Shown: positions 46,594 through 55,070, counted from the stretch's first letter. The stretch is 64,000 nt of DNA from Paraoerskovia sediminicola (GCF_030296575.1 NZ_AP027729.1:1116001-1180000); one strand, 5' to 3'. Numbers and translations: made by a program. Notes: generated by a model from the sequence alone, not told the origin.

Positions 46594-47310
46594 TCAGGGC
46601 CGGCGGCGCAGCATGAGCGTGTTGTTCAGCCGGGTCCGCGGCTCGCCGTCGGGCCCCGGTGAGACCTCGTCCTCGTGGTCGAGGCAGCGCAGGGTCTCCC
46701 AGGCGTCCTCGGGCAGGGCGAGCCCCGCCAGCGCCTCGGCGGCCGTCGGCATGTCGATGTCCGGCGGGTTCTCCAACCAGTCAGGGAACGGTCCGTGCCC
46801 GACGACGAGCAGCACCCCACCAGGGACGACCGACGCCGCCGCGCGGCGCAGCACCGCGTCCCGGTCCGAGTCCTCGTCGACGTAGAAGAACTGGGCGCTG
46901 ACGAGGTCGAACGCCCCGGCGGGGAACGTCTCCCCGAGCGTGTGGCGTTCGAGGCGGACCTCGACGCCCGCCTCCGCCGCGTGGGTCGCGGCGCGGTCCA
47001 GCGCGACCTGCGAGATGTCCACGCCCGTCACCGACCACCCGCGACGGGCCAGCCAGATCACGTCCCCGCCCTCGCCGCAGCCGAGATCGAGCGCGCGCCC
47101 GGGCGACAGCGCGGCGACCTCGCGCACCAGGGCGGCGTTGGGCTCGCCGCTCCAGATCCTCGCCTGCTCCGCGTACCGCTCGTCCCAGAACGCCTGGTCC
47201 CACCGGGGCCGGTCGAACGGGGAGCCTCCGCCTGGGATGTCGTGGTGCGCGGTGGCGTCGGTGGTGGCGCCGGTGGTCTCATGGGCCTGATGGCCGACGT
47301 CCGGGGTCAT
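46594..47310 (-). CDS. Class I SAM-dependent methyltransferase
   Basis: A 238-residue protein of the TehB/UbiE-like group. Motif I is ALDLGCGEGGDVIWLA, the acidic strand end is VTGVDIS, motif II is AFDLVSAQFFYV, and GGVLLVVGHGPFPDW forms motif III. The N-terminal PRWDQAFWDERYAEQARIWSGEPN is common in tellurite- and thiol-type methyltransferases. A His-rich acidic leader of about 20 residues precedes it. The start at 47308-47310 gives a normal family length. The substrate is unknown. Confidence 0.9.
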   Translation of the reverse strand: MTPDVGHQAHETTGATTDATAHHDIPGGGSPFDRPRWDQAFWDERYAEQARIWSGEPNAALVREVAALSPGRALDLGCGEGGDVIWLARRGWSVTGVDISQVALDRAATHAAEAGVEVRLERHTLGETFPAGAFDLVSAQFFYVDEDSDRDAVLRRAAASVVPGGVLLVVGHGPFPDWLENPPDIDMPTAAEALAGLALPEDAWETLRCLDHEDEVSPGPDGEPRTRLNNTLMLRRRP

Positions 47311-47380
47311 GTCCCCAGTCTCCACCTCGGGTCGGCCCCCACGGGAGCCTCGTGCGCCATACGCAAGAAGTCCGCCGGGC

Positions 47381-48535
47381 CTACGCGCCGCCGTCCGAAG
47401 GCGGTGACCGGTCCGGATCCGATCCCAGTTCCGGGTCCAGGTCGGGCGCGGGGGCGAGCACGCGCTCGAGCGCCTGCGGATACCTGGCGGAACCCAGGTA
47501 CCGGCCGGCCTTCGCGAGGGCGCGGTCGTTGGCGGCCCACCGCCAGCGCTCCGGGTCACCCGGGACGAGGTCCTCCATGCGGCGGTCCGCGGCGAGCTCG
47601 ACCCGCAGCATCCGCCGCGCCGAGACGCTCCACGGGGCGACGCGACGCAGGGAGTGGCGGTCGGCCCGCGACGAGTGGCGCCGCAGGCTCGACAGGACGT
47701 CGGAGATCTCGACGTCCCGGTGGTAGTCGGCCACCCGGGTGCCGGGGGCGGCGAGCCGCGCCTCCGGGACGAGCTCCATGAGGCGTCCGTGGAAGCGCGC
47801 GAGCTGGGTCCGGTTGGCGCGGCGCTCCAGGGCTCCGTGCGCGAGGTGGCCACCGATCCCGACGACCACGAGACCCGTGGAGAAGACGACGAGGAGGTCG
47901 AGTGCTGCGTCGAACTCGGGGGTCACCGCCGGCAGCGTCCAGCTCGAATTGACCTGGAGGGCGGAGAGCAGTGCCCACAGCACCGCGAGGCACGCCCCGA
48001 CGATCGCGGTGTCGGCGCCCCACCGACGCCGGCGCGGCACGTAGCGGCGGCCGCGCAGGCAGGCGTGGACGAACCTCGCGGCGGCGAGCACGACCGACCC
48101 GTAGAGGACCGTCCAGTAGGGGATCATCCCCCAGCGCCCGCCCGCCTGGAGGGTCAGGTCGATCGGCTCCCAGGGACCGTTGAGCCAGAAGCACACGACG
48201 AGGACCGCGACGCCGACCACCACGGTGATCGCGAGCCGGACGTAGTCGACCCGGCGCCCGCGGTTCAGTGCCGGGACGTACGTCGCGAGGCACAGACAGC
48301 CCGCGACGAGGAGCACGTGCTTGACGAGCTCCTCGACGCCCGTGCGCTCCACCCCGAGGAGCTCCGGGACGTAGGGACGCCGCATCTCGGCGGCGAGGAC
48401 GACGAGCACGACCCCGGCCACCAGCGCGCCGTCGGGCTGGATCAGGTAGCGACGACGGACGGCGACCCACGTGAGCACGCCGACGATCAGGACCACACCC
48501 ACCAGGGGGTCCAGGGCCGCGATCACGTCCTCCAC
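47381..48535 (-). CDS. MAB_1171c/DUF6545 family polytopic membrane protein
   Basis: A 384-residue protein with seven predicted helices in the first 240 residues and a cytosolic domain after them. The latter has RVADYHRDVEISDVLSSLRRH, matching the YxRxVEIxDxxxxLR core of DUF6545, the domain of MAB_1171c-family putative transporters. No transport motif is recognisable, so the family name should not be taken as proof of function. The GTG start lies 110 bases after an ImmA/IrrE-type gene and 567 after an XRE gene. This same trio recurs in actinobacteria with no assigned role. It may be an effector or sensor at the membrane controlled by the protease and regulator. Confidence 0.85.
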   Translation of the reverse strand: MEDVIAALDPLVGVVLIVGVLTWVAVRRRYLIQPDGALVAGVVLVVLAAEMRRPYVPELLGVERTGVEELVKHVLLVAGCLCLATYVPALNRGRRVDYVRLAITVVVGVAVLVVCFWLNGPWEPIDLTLQAGGRWGMIPYWTVLYGSVVLAAARFVHACLRGRRYVPRRRRWGADTAIVGACLAVLWALLSALQVNSSWTLPAVTPEFDAALDLLVVFSTGLVVVGIGGHLAHGALERRANRTQLARFHGRLMELVPEARLAAPGTRVADYHRDVEISDVLSSLRRHSSRADRHSLRRVAPWSVSARRMLRVELAADRRMEDLVPGDPERWRWAANDRALAKAGRYLGSARYPQALERVLAPAPDLDPELGSDPDRSPPSDGGA

Positions 48536-48645
48536 AGCACGAGGGTGCCACGAGGCGCGGCCGTGCGGGCGGGCGGGCGCGGACCGGGACTACTGTGCGG
48601 CCCGCAGAGGCTCAGCGCCGGGCGCACCTCAGGTTCGAACGCGCC

Positions 48646-49062
48646 TCAGGGCCGCAGGAAGGAGTCAAGCCGTCCGCGCAGACCCCGATGGGCGCTGATG
48701 ACGAGCATGAGCTCCGACGCGAGCACCTCGACGCGGCGCTCGGTCGGGTCGTCGAAGTGGGTGCGCATGGCGCAGGTCCCGGCGCGCTCGGGGTCGATGT
48801 GCGCGTCGAGCACGTGCATGAGCTCGTGCGCGACCACGTGCTCGCGGTGGCGGTCCGAGACGATCGACGACGTGTTGACGACGATCTGGTCGGACTCCGG
48901 GAGGCCGAGCCACATGCCCCAGACCGAGTCGCCGAGGTCGGCCGCTCCGACCTCGACCGGCCGACCCCGGAGACCGGCGACGACCTCGATCGCGGCGTCG
49001 AGCGACGGCACCCGGTCGAGACCGTGCGCCGCGAGGACGTCGCGGTACCGGTCGGGGCTCAT
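48646..49062 (-). CDS. ImmA/IrrE-type metallopeptidase
   Basis: A 138-residue zinc protease-like protein. HELMH (H79, E80, H83) is the gluzincin motif in VVAHELMHVLDAHIDPE, and a C-terminal RRVEVLASELM helix gives the likely third zinc ligand. It lacks any signal peptide and so acts in the cytosol. ImmA-like proteases cleave a partner repressor to relieve repression; IrrE-like ones do so on stress. The partner is expected to be the XRE protein encoded 40 bases upstream. The ATG has only a weak ribosome site. Confidence 0.88.
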   Translation of the reverse strand: MSPDRYRDVLAAHGLDRVPSLDAAIEVVAGLRGRPVEVGAADLGDSVWGMWLGLPESDQIVVNTSSIVSDRHREHVVAHELMHVLDAHIDPERAGTCAMRTHFDDPTERRVEVLASELMLVISAHRGLRGRLDSFLRP

Positions 49063-49102
49063 CGGTGGCCGGCGCTGCGAGGGGTCATGGCGACCGCGCT
49101 CG

Positions 49103-49525
49103 TCAGACCGAGGGGAGCTTGCTCTGTGCGCGCAGGTGGTCCATGAAGGCGCTCACGGCGGCGAGCGACTCGGGCGACAGGCCCTCGGCGCGGAGCGCCA
49201 CCTTCTCGACCCCGGCGCGCGCGACGACGTCGGCGATCGGCTCGGCGCTCTCGTCGTTGCCGAGCAGCTCGCGCGGGTCGACCTCGAAGTAGGCGGCGAG
49301 CCCCTCGATGACGCGGAACGACGGCGACGTGCGGTGCCCGCCGCGCAGGGCGGACAGGTAGGCGTCCTTGACGGCGTAGCCGTGAGCGGTCATCCACTCC
49401 GCGACCTCACGGTTGGTGACCTTGCGTCCCGCCTCGGCGCGGACGGCGAAGAGGGCGTTCAGCCGGTCCTGGAAGGCGCGGCCGAGCTTGCCCCCGGGGG
49501 TGGTCTCTGAGTTCTCTACGGTCAT
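49103..49525 (-). CDS. XRE family regulator of the ImmA/DUF6545 operon
   Basis: A 140-residue DNA-binding protein. The helix-turn-helix is VTNREVAEWMTAHGYAVKDAYLSALRGGHR (about 36-65), in a slightly expanded XRE form known from Streptomyces neighbours of ImmA proteases. The C-terminal half LSPESLAAVSAFMDHLRA is a conserved helical tail of this subgroup. A palindrome (TTCTGTCAGAA) lies 7 bases before its ATG, suggesting autorepression. It is the first gene of the three-gene operon. Confidence 0.88.
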   Translation of the reverse strand: MTVENSETTPGGKLGRAFQDRLNALFAVRAEAGRKVTNREVAEWMTAHGYAVKDAYLSALRGGHRTSPSFRVIEGLAAYFEVDPRELLGNDESAEPIADVVARAGVEKVALRAEGLSPESLAAVSAFMDHLRAQSKLPSV

Positions 49526-49532
49526 GACACCA

Positions 49533-49543
49533 TTCTGTCAGAA
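49533..49543. promoter_or_regulatory. Palindrome upstream of the XRE gene
   Basis: TTCTGTCAGAA is a perfect 5-1-5 palindrome located 7 bases before the XRE gene ATG. It lies in an AT-rich promoter segment and is the most likely operator of the XRE protein. Confidence 0.45.
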
Positions 49544-49651
49544 GAAACGAGTGCTCGGGTACTTTTCGCACCGTGAGTTTATGGTGACGTCGCGTACGTT
49601 TCCCGGTCGCTCGCCGTCTACCCTGGACGGACGTCGATCCAGGAGAGCCAC

Positions 49652-49768
49652 ATGTGCAGCCCCGCCCGTTGCCCCCGTTGCGGCAAGACCACGTGGACCG
49701 GATGCGGTCTGCACATCGAGGAGGCGCTCGCCGGCGTCGCCGCGGAGGACCGCTGCACCTGCGCGTGA
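49652..49768 (+). CDS. Small Cys-rich protein (38 aa)
   Basis: A 38-residue peptide, MCSPARCPRCGKTTWTGCG at the N terminus and RCTCA at the end, with six cysteines and one His. AGGAGAG lies 6 bases before the ATG. The sequence resembles the short conserved actinobacterial protein of the CxxCGKxTWxGCG type, presumed to bind zinc. It is in the gap between the XRE operon and the FAS1 gene and is below usual gene-calling length. No function is known. Confidence 0.75.
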   Translation: MCSPARCPRCGKTTWTGCGLHIEEALAGVAAEDRCTCA

Positions 49769-49899
49769 CTCCCGGCTCCTGCTGACCCGCTGCATCCGAT
49801 CCGCCTCCTGCGCCCGAAGAACGGACCGAGGCACCCGCCGGGTGCCGGACGACGGCGTCCCCGACGCGGTCGTCACGGTTCAGACGCAAGGAGTCGACG

Positions 49900-50538
49900 A
49901 TGACGTTCCGACGTACGGCCTGGGCAGCAGGCACCGCACTCGTCACGGGCCTCGGCCTCGCGGTGGCGCCCGCCGCGCACGCCGCCCCCACCGGCACCAC
50001 CAGCCTCGCCGAGGTGCTCGCCTCCGACGGCGACACGTTCGACCGCAACTGGTACGACTACGACATCCTCGACCAGGCCGTCGCCGCCGTCCTCGCGGCG
50101 AAGCCCGACAGCCCCGTGGCGGTCCTCGCGGACGGGACCGTGCCGCTGACGGCGTTCCTGCCGAACGACCGCGCGTTCCAGTGGCTCGCGCTGGACCTCG
50201 ACCGCCGCTGGTACCGCTCCGAGGAGCAGGTGCTCACCGCGATCGCGACGAAGGTCGGCATCGACGCCGTCGAGCAGGTCCTGCTCTACCACGTGGTGCC
50301 GGGAGCGACGATCGACTCCGCCACGGCCCTGGCGTCGGACGGCGCCGCCCTCACCACCGCGCAGGGCGGGACGTTCACGGTCGACGTCCTGTCGAAGAAG
50401 CGCGCGATCGTCCGGCTCAAGGACAAGGACCGCAACGACTTCGACCCGTTCCTCGTCCGCTCGAAGCTCGACATCAACGAGGGCAACGCGCAGATCGCCC
50501 ACGGGATCACCGCCGTCCTGCGGCCGCTGGACCTCTGA
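49900..50538 (+). CDS. Secreted fasciclin (FAS1) domain protein
   Basis: A 212-residue exported protein. The signal peptide ends AHAAP (about residue 29), and a single FAS1 domain follows. VPLTAFLPNDRAFQWL is the H1 motif, VEQVLLYHVVPGA matches the YH motif, and the ITAVLRPLDL strand ends the domain. FAS1 domains mediate adhesion in surface proteins. There is no membrane anchor or sorting signal, so it is probably free or loosely bound. AAGGAG precedes the ATG. Confidence 0.9.
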   Translation: MTFRRTAWAAGTALVTGLGLAVAPAAHAAPTGTTSLAEVLASDGDTFDRNWYDYDILDQAVAAVLAAKPDSPVAVLADGTVPLTAFLPNDRAFQWLALDLDRRWYRSEEQVLTAIATKVGIDAVEQVLLYHVVPGATIDSATALASDGAALTTAQGGTFTVDVLSKKRAIVRLKDKDRNDFDPFLVRSKLDINEGNAQIAHGITAVLRPLDL

Positions 50539-50553
50539 GGCCCCCGCCGGGCA

Positions 50554-50593
50554 CGCGATCGGTCAGACCCCTCGGACCACCTGACCGATCGCG
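50554..50593. terminator. 13-bp stem-loop between convergent genes
   Basis: CGCGATCGGTCAG (50554-50566) pairs perfectly with 50581-50593 across a 14-base loop. It lies between the FAS1 gene and the convergent LacI gene and likely ends both transcripts. Confidence 0.7.
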
Positions 50594-50651
50594 CGCTCGG
50601 CGCCGATCGGGGCCGGTCGGGGCCGGAACATCTCCGGTTGGTGCAGCGCCG

Positions 50652-51679
50652 TCAGCGTGCTGGTCCGCGCGGTGCCGGCGCCGTGGACCCGCCCACGACC
50701 AGCCTGGTCGCCAACGACACGTGGAGCTCCTCGACCTTGCGGCCGTCGAGGAGCCGCAGCAGGAGCCCGACCGCGATGCGGCCCATCTCCTCGAGGGGCT
50801 GGCGCACCGTGGTCAGCCTCGGGGTGGTCGCGCGGCTCACGTCGCTGTCGTCGAACCCCGTGACGGAGAGGTCGTCGGGGACGCGCAGACCGCGCTCCGC
50901 CGCCGCCCGCAGGGCACCGAGCGCGATCTTGTCGTTGAAGCAGACCAGCGCCGTCGGCCGGTCCGCGAGGTCGAGCAGCTCGCCCGCCGCGAGGCGCCCG
51001 TCCTCGACCGTCGGCTCGACGTGCCGCTGCAGCTCCGACGTCGGCATGACACCTACGGCGACCGCCGCCGCCGCGTGCCCGGCGTCCCGGTCGGCGCTGG
51101 CGCTCCAGTCCTCGGGCCCACCGATCACGCCGATCTGTCGGTGCCCGAGCGCGGTGAGGTGCTCCGTGACCTGCCGCGCCCCCGAGAGGTTCGCCGCCGA
51201 GACCGACGCGATGTCGGGCAGCAGCCGCGTGCGCGGATCCACGACGACCAGCGGGAAGCCGCGCTCGCGCAGGGCCGCCAGCTCCTGGGGCGACTCGGGG
51301 GCAGGATGCAGATCGCGCCCGCCACGTCGCCCCGCTCCGGGAGCCCGTCGAGCGGGCGCTCGCGCTGCGCCGACTCCCCCGCGTCGAGCAGGACGGGACG
51401 ACCGGCGTGCTCCGCCGTCTCGACGACCGAGGAGACGATGAGGCCGAAGTAGTCGCTGAGCACGTACGGGCAACGCACGTACACCGCGCCCGCCGGTGCC
51501 TCGCGCCGGCGCCGCGGCGCCGGGGCTCCCTGGCCCAGCTGCTCGACCGCCGCGAGCACGCGGTCGCGCGTCTCGGGCGCTACCGTGTCGGCGCCGTTGA
51601 GGACCCGGGACACGGTCGCGATCGAGACCCCGACCTGCGCCGCGACATCGCGGACCGTGGATCGGCGCTCTGGCTCCAT
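50652..51679 (-). CDS. LacI family regulator of the GH30 locus (one frame break)
   Basis: About 342 residues. The helix-turn-helix is VRDVAAQVGVSIATVSRVLNGADTVAPETRDRVLAAVEQLG. The usual hinge helix (YRPNxxAR) is replaced by GQGAPAPRRRREAPAGAV, which is unusual and may alter operator contacts. The effector domain has CFNDKIALGALRAA and SVTGFDDSDVSRATTPRLTTVRQPLEEMG. The frame breaks in the G run 51297-51301; one added base restores ILPPESPQELAALRERGF. It is divergent from a GH30 gene, which it probably represses. Confidence 0.88.
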
Positions 51680-51844
51680 GACTCTCCCTGTCGTCCGTGC
51701 AGACCCCAGCGGCCCCGGCTCTACGTGCCGACCATCGACTGCCGACCACCGACCGACGGGAGCCGCTGCGCCCGCGTCGGCGACGCCGTCGGACACCCAT
51801 GCTCTTGACAGGGGTGACGTCGACTTGGTCTGCTACTCGTTACA

Positions 51845-51873
51845 GGAACATACCACATTGTTTCATTTGTTCC
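51845..51873. promoter_or_regulatory. Inverted repeat upstream of the GH30 gene
   Basis: GGAACA (51845-51850) and TGTTCC (51868-51873) form a dyad with a 17-base AT-rich spacer, 64 bases before the GH30 ATG. It could be an operator for the divergent LacI-type protein, but the arms are short and no central CG is seen. Confidence 0.35.
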
Positions 51874-51936
51874 ACACCGGCGGCCGACGGCGGCCGCGCG
51901 GTCACGCAGGCAACGATGCTCGACGAGGAGTACACG

Positions 51937-53874
51937 ATGAGACGACGATCCCTGATCGCCGGCACGACGGCGACCGCACTCGCGGTCGGGCTGGCGGCGG
52001 CGGCCGGCACGCCTGCCGCCGCCGGCGGGCACCAGGACACCGACCCGAGCGAGGTCCAGGTCTTCATGACCACCCGCGACCGGGCAGAGCTGCTCCAGGA
52101 GCGGGACCCGATCGAGTTCTCGACGGGCCGCTCCGACCTGACCACCATCACCGTCGACCCGAAGCAGACGTTCCAGACCATGGACGGGTTCGGGGCCTCG
52201 ATCACGGACTCGTCGGCGAGCGTCCTCATGGACCTGCCCGCGGCGCAGCGCGACGAGACGATGCGCAAGCTCTTCGACCCCGAGGACGGGATCGGCGTGT
52301 CCTTCCTGCGGCAGCCGATCGGCTCGTCCGACTTCACGGCCGAGGACGAGCACTACAGCCTCGACGACGTCCCGGCGGGCGAGACCGACTTCGGTCTCGA
52401 GCACTTCAGCATCGCCCACGACGAGCGGGAGATCCTGCCGCTGCTGCGCGAGGCGCTCGAGCTGAACCCCGACATCACGGTGCTCGCGACGCCGTGGAGC
52501 CCGCCCGCCTGGATGAAGACCGAGGGCTCGATGGTCGGCGGCAGGCTCATCGACGAGCCGCGGTACTACGACGCCTACGCCCGCTACCTCGTGAAGTTCG
52601 TCGAGGCGTACGAGGCCGCGGGCGTGCCCGTCGATCTCCTGACGGTGCAGAACGAGCCGCAGAACCGCACCCCCGACGGCTATCCCGGCACGGACATGGG
52701 TGTCGACCAGCAGATCAAGGTCATCGAGGCGCTGGGGCCGAAGCTCAAGAAGGCGAAGCTCGACACGCGGATCCTCGGCTACGACCACAACTGGGCGACG
52801 CACCCGAACGACCTCGAGAACCTCCCGGAGGGGCAGGACCCGGAGCCCGACTACGTCTCCGACATCCTCGACAGCGACGCCGCGAGGTGGGTCGCCGGCA
52901 CGGCGTTCCACTGCTACTACGGCGACCCGAGCGCGCAGACCGCGCTCAAGGAGAAGTACCCGAGCAAGGACATCTGGTTCACGGAGTGCTCCGGCTCGCA
53001 CGGGCCCGACGACGCCCCCGCCGACGTGTTCCGCGAGACGCTCAAGTGGCACGCCCGCACGATCGCCGTGGGGACCACGACGAACTGGGCCAGGTCGGTC
53101 GTGAACTGGAACATCGCGCTGAGGGAGGACGGCGGCCCGCACCTCGGCGGCTGCGACACCTGCACCGGCCTCGTCACGGTGACGGACGACGGCGAGGTCC
53201 GCACCGACGCCGAGTACTACACGATCGGCCACCTCTCGAAGTTCGTGAAGCCGGGCGCCGAGCGCGTCGCGAGCACGAACTTCGGTGAGACCGGCTGGAA
53301 CGGCCAGCTCAGCAACGTGGCGTTCCACAACCCCGACGGCTCGACCGTGCTGGTCGTGCACAACCAGAACGACGACCCTCGCGGCATGGCGATCGCGGTC
53401 GGTGACCACGTCGTCGAGTACGAGATGCCGGGCAGCGCGCTCGCCACGTTCGTCTGGGACGGCCTCGACGCCAAGAAGGACAGCCCGACCGAGGTCCCGA
53501 TCGACGGCGCCACCGCGACCGCCACGAACAACCCCGGCGACGCCGGTCTCGCGATCGACCCGCTCGCGTCGAGCCGCTGGTCCAGCGGCGCCGGCCAGGA
53601 GCCCGGGCAGCACCTCCAGATCGACCTCGACCGCGCACGGGCGTTCGACGAGCTGCACCTCGACTCGGGCGGCAACCTCGGCGACTACGCGCGGTCCTGG
53701 AAGGTCGAGACGAGCGTCGACGGGAAGCACTGGCGCACGTTCGGCTCCGGCGAGGGCACGGGTCAGCTGACCGTGGTCGAGGGTCGCACGGTCGCCGCCA
53801 AGCACATCCGGATCAGCTCGACCGGGTCGGCCGGCAACTGGTGGTCGATCGCGGACGTGCGGCTCTACCGGTAG
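51937..53874 (+). CDS. Secreted GH30 glycosidase with F5/8-type C-terminal module
   Basis: A 645-residue exported enzyme. The signal peptide (RRRSLIAGTTATALAVGLAA) ends near AAAGG at about 31. The GH30 barrel has FGASITDSSA, ATPWSPPAWMKTEG, acid/base E240 in TVQNEPQN and nucleophile E350 in IWFTECSG. A beta-sandwich follows and a CBM32/F5-8 type C module closes the protein (about 515-645). GH30 enzymes here could be endo-beta-1,6-glucanases or glucosylceramidases; the former suits yeast-cell-wall attack. AGGAG precedes the ATG. It is divergent from a LacI regulator. Confidence 0.92.
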   Translation: MRRRSLIAGTTATALAVGLAAAAGTPAAAGGHQDTDPSEVQVFMTTRDRAELLQERDPIEFSTGRSDLTTITVDPKQTFQTMDGFGASITDSSASVLMDLPAAQRDETMRKLFDPEDGIGVSFLRQPIGSSDFTAEDEHYSLDDVPAGETDFGLEHFSIAHDEREILPLLREALELNPDITVLATPWSPPAWMKTEGSMVGGRLIDEPRYYDAYARYLVKFVEAYEAAGVPVDLLTVQNEPQNRTPDGYPGTDMGVDQQIKVIEALGPKLKKAKLDTRILGYDHNWATHPNDLENLPEGQDPEPDYVSDILDSDAARWVAGTAFHCYYGDPSAQTALKEKYPSKDIWFTECSGSHGPDDAPADVFRETLKWHARTIAVGTTTNWARSVVNWNIALREDGGPHLGGCDTCTGLVTVTDDGEVRTDAEYYTIGHLSKFVKPGAERVASTNFGETGWNGQLSNVAFHNPDGSTVLVVHNQNDDPRGMAIAVGDHVVEYEMPGSALATFVWDGLDAKKDSPTEVPIDGATATATNNPGDAGLAIDPLASSRWSSGAGQEPGQHLQIDLDRARAFDELHLDSGGNLGDYARSWKVETSVDGKHWRTFGSGEGTGQLTVVEGRTVAAKHIRISSTGSAGNWWSIADVRLYR

Positions 53875-53883
53875 CCCTCCCCT

Positions 53884-53937
53884 GCCGAGCATGTGATCCG
53901 CCAGGTGTCGACACGCCTGGCGGATCGCATGCTCGGC
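53884..53937 (+). terminator. 54-bp near-perfect inverted repeat after the GH30 gene
   Basis: A 22-bp stem (53884-53905 with 53916-53937) contains a single G-T wobble in RNA, and the middle GTGTCGACAC is itself palindromic, so the dyad runs through the centre. It starts 9 bases after the GH30 stop codon. It is the longest hairpin seen in the window. Confidence 0.75.
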
Positions 53938-53979
53938 GTGCGCAGGCGGACGACCCCCGCCCCTCGCTAAGGTCGACGT

Positions 53980-54273
53980 ATGCGGCTGCGCTTCGAGGGA
54001 GAGATCTGGGAGTGGGAGTCCCGTACCTCCTGGTACTTCGTCACCGTCCCCGAGAACGAGGCGGACGCCCTGCGCGACCTCCCGCTGCCGCCCAAGGGCT
54101 TCGGGTCGATCAAGGTCGAGGCGACCGTCGGCGGCTCCACGTGGCGGACGTCGGTGTTCCCCCAGTCCGCGGACGGCACCTACGTCCTGCCGCTGAAGAA
54201 GTCGGTACGGACGGCGGAGGACGTGGGCCCCGGCGACCGCATCGCGGTCGAGCTGCGTCCGGTCGACCTCTGA
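53980..54273 (+). CDS. DUF1905 domain protein
   Basis: A 97-residue protein with the whole DUF1905 beta-barrel: RLRFEGEIWEWESRTSWYFVTVPE, then PPKGFGSIKVEATVGGSTWRTSVFP and LPLKKSVRTAEDVGPGDRIAVEL. The family has no established function. In other bacteria it is often next to bacteriocin-resistance YdeI-like domains, not seen here. No strong ribosome site is visible upstream. Confidence 0.85.
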   Translation: MRLRFEGEIWEWESRTSWYFVTVPENEADALRDLPLPPKGFGSIKVEATVGGSTWRTSVFPQSADGTYVLPLKKSVRTAEDVGPGDRIAVELRPVDL

Positions 54274-54365
54274 CCGGCCCCGAGCCCCTGGAATAGACGC
54301 GGCGCGAGCGGCGTTGCGACGTCCCCGGCGGAGCACCGCCGGGCGCACCCGAGCACAGGAGCGCC

Positions 54366-55031
54366 TTGACCACGTCGGACGCCGTCCCCGCCCTTCCCCC
54401 GCTCGTCGACCAGGCCCGACGCCTGATCGACCTCGGGCTCCCGACGATCGCGGGACTCGCGCCCGCGACGTTCCTCGACCGCGCGGCGGCGCTCGCCGCC
54501 GGTGCGCCCGGGACCGACCCGAGCCGGCAGCAGCTGCTCGTCGTCGACCCGGGCCTCGCGCCGCCGTCCGCCCTCGCGTCCCTCCTGCGGCTCGGCGACA
54601 CGCCGGGCTTCGTCGTCGTGGACATGACGGACCTCGACGCGTTCGCGCCGATCGAGGGCGTCACGGTGCCCGACCAGCCGCTCTACGTCGTCGACGCCCC
54701 GGACCGCGGGGACGAGATGAGCAACTGGTCGCCCGACGAGGCGCTCCCAGCGATCACCTCTGCCGGCCGCACCCCGCTCACGGTCTCCGAGGGGATCCAC
54801 TGGGCGCTGCAGGTGCCGGGGGTCGTCGAGCGCAACCACTGCTTCATGACCATCGGGTCGCGCCTGCGCAGGGCGAACGGGAGGCTCGACGCGAGGACCC
54901 CGGCCCTGTGGATCTCCAACGGGACCGGTCGGGACGGGCGCGGGAACCGCGGTGCGCCGAAGGTCGGCTGGTGCTGGGCCGGCAACCGGCACACGTGGCT
55001 CGGCTTCGCCTCCGGCGCTGGACGCCGCTGA
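54366..55031 (+). CDS. DUF5701 family protein
   Basis: A 221-residue protein of unknown function resembling DUF5701 proteins of actinobacteria. Recognisable segments are PLYVVDAPDRGDEMSNWSPDEALPAI, TVSEGIHWALQVPGVVERNHCFMTIGSR and APALWISNGTGRDGRGNRGAPKVGWCWAGNRHTWLGF-like end, a conserved Trp/Gly-rich C terminus. It has no signal peptide or helix. The TTG start has CAGGAG 5 bases upstream, stronger than any later candidate. The neighbouring genes do not suggest a role. Confidence 0.8.
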   Translation: MTTSDAVPALPPLVDQARRLIDLGLPTIAGLAPATFLDRAAALAAGAPGTDPSRQQLLVVDPGLAPPSALASLLRLGDTPGFVVVDMTDLDAFAPIEGVTVPDQPLYVVDAPDRGDEMSNWSPDEALPAITSAGRTPLTVSEGIHWALQVPGVVERNHCFMTIGSRLRRANGRLDARTPALWISNGTGRDGRGNRGAPKVGWCWAGNRHTWLGFASGAGRR

Positions 55032-55070
55032 CGCCGACGCCGGCCAGAGATACCGCGCCGGGCCCGGCCG

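Noticed and set aside
48598..48650. TTCGAA-centred sequence after the ImmA-type gene as a tRNA T-arm
   Set aside because: No acceptor or anticodon stem can be drawn around it. The repeated CCTCAGG is direct, not inverted.
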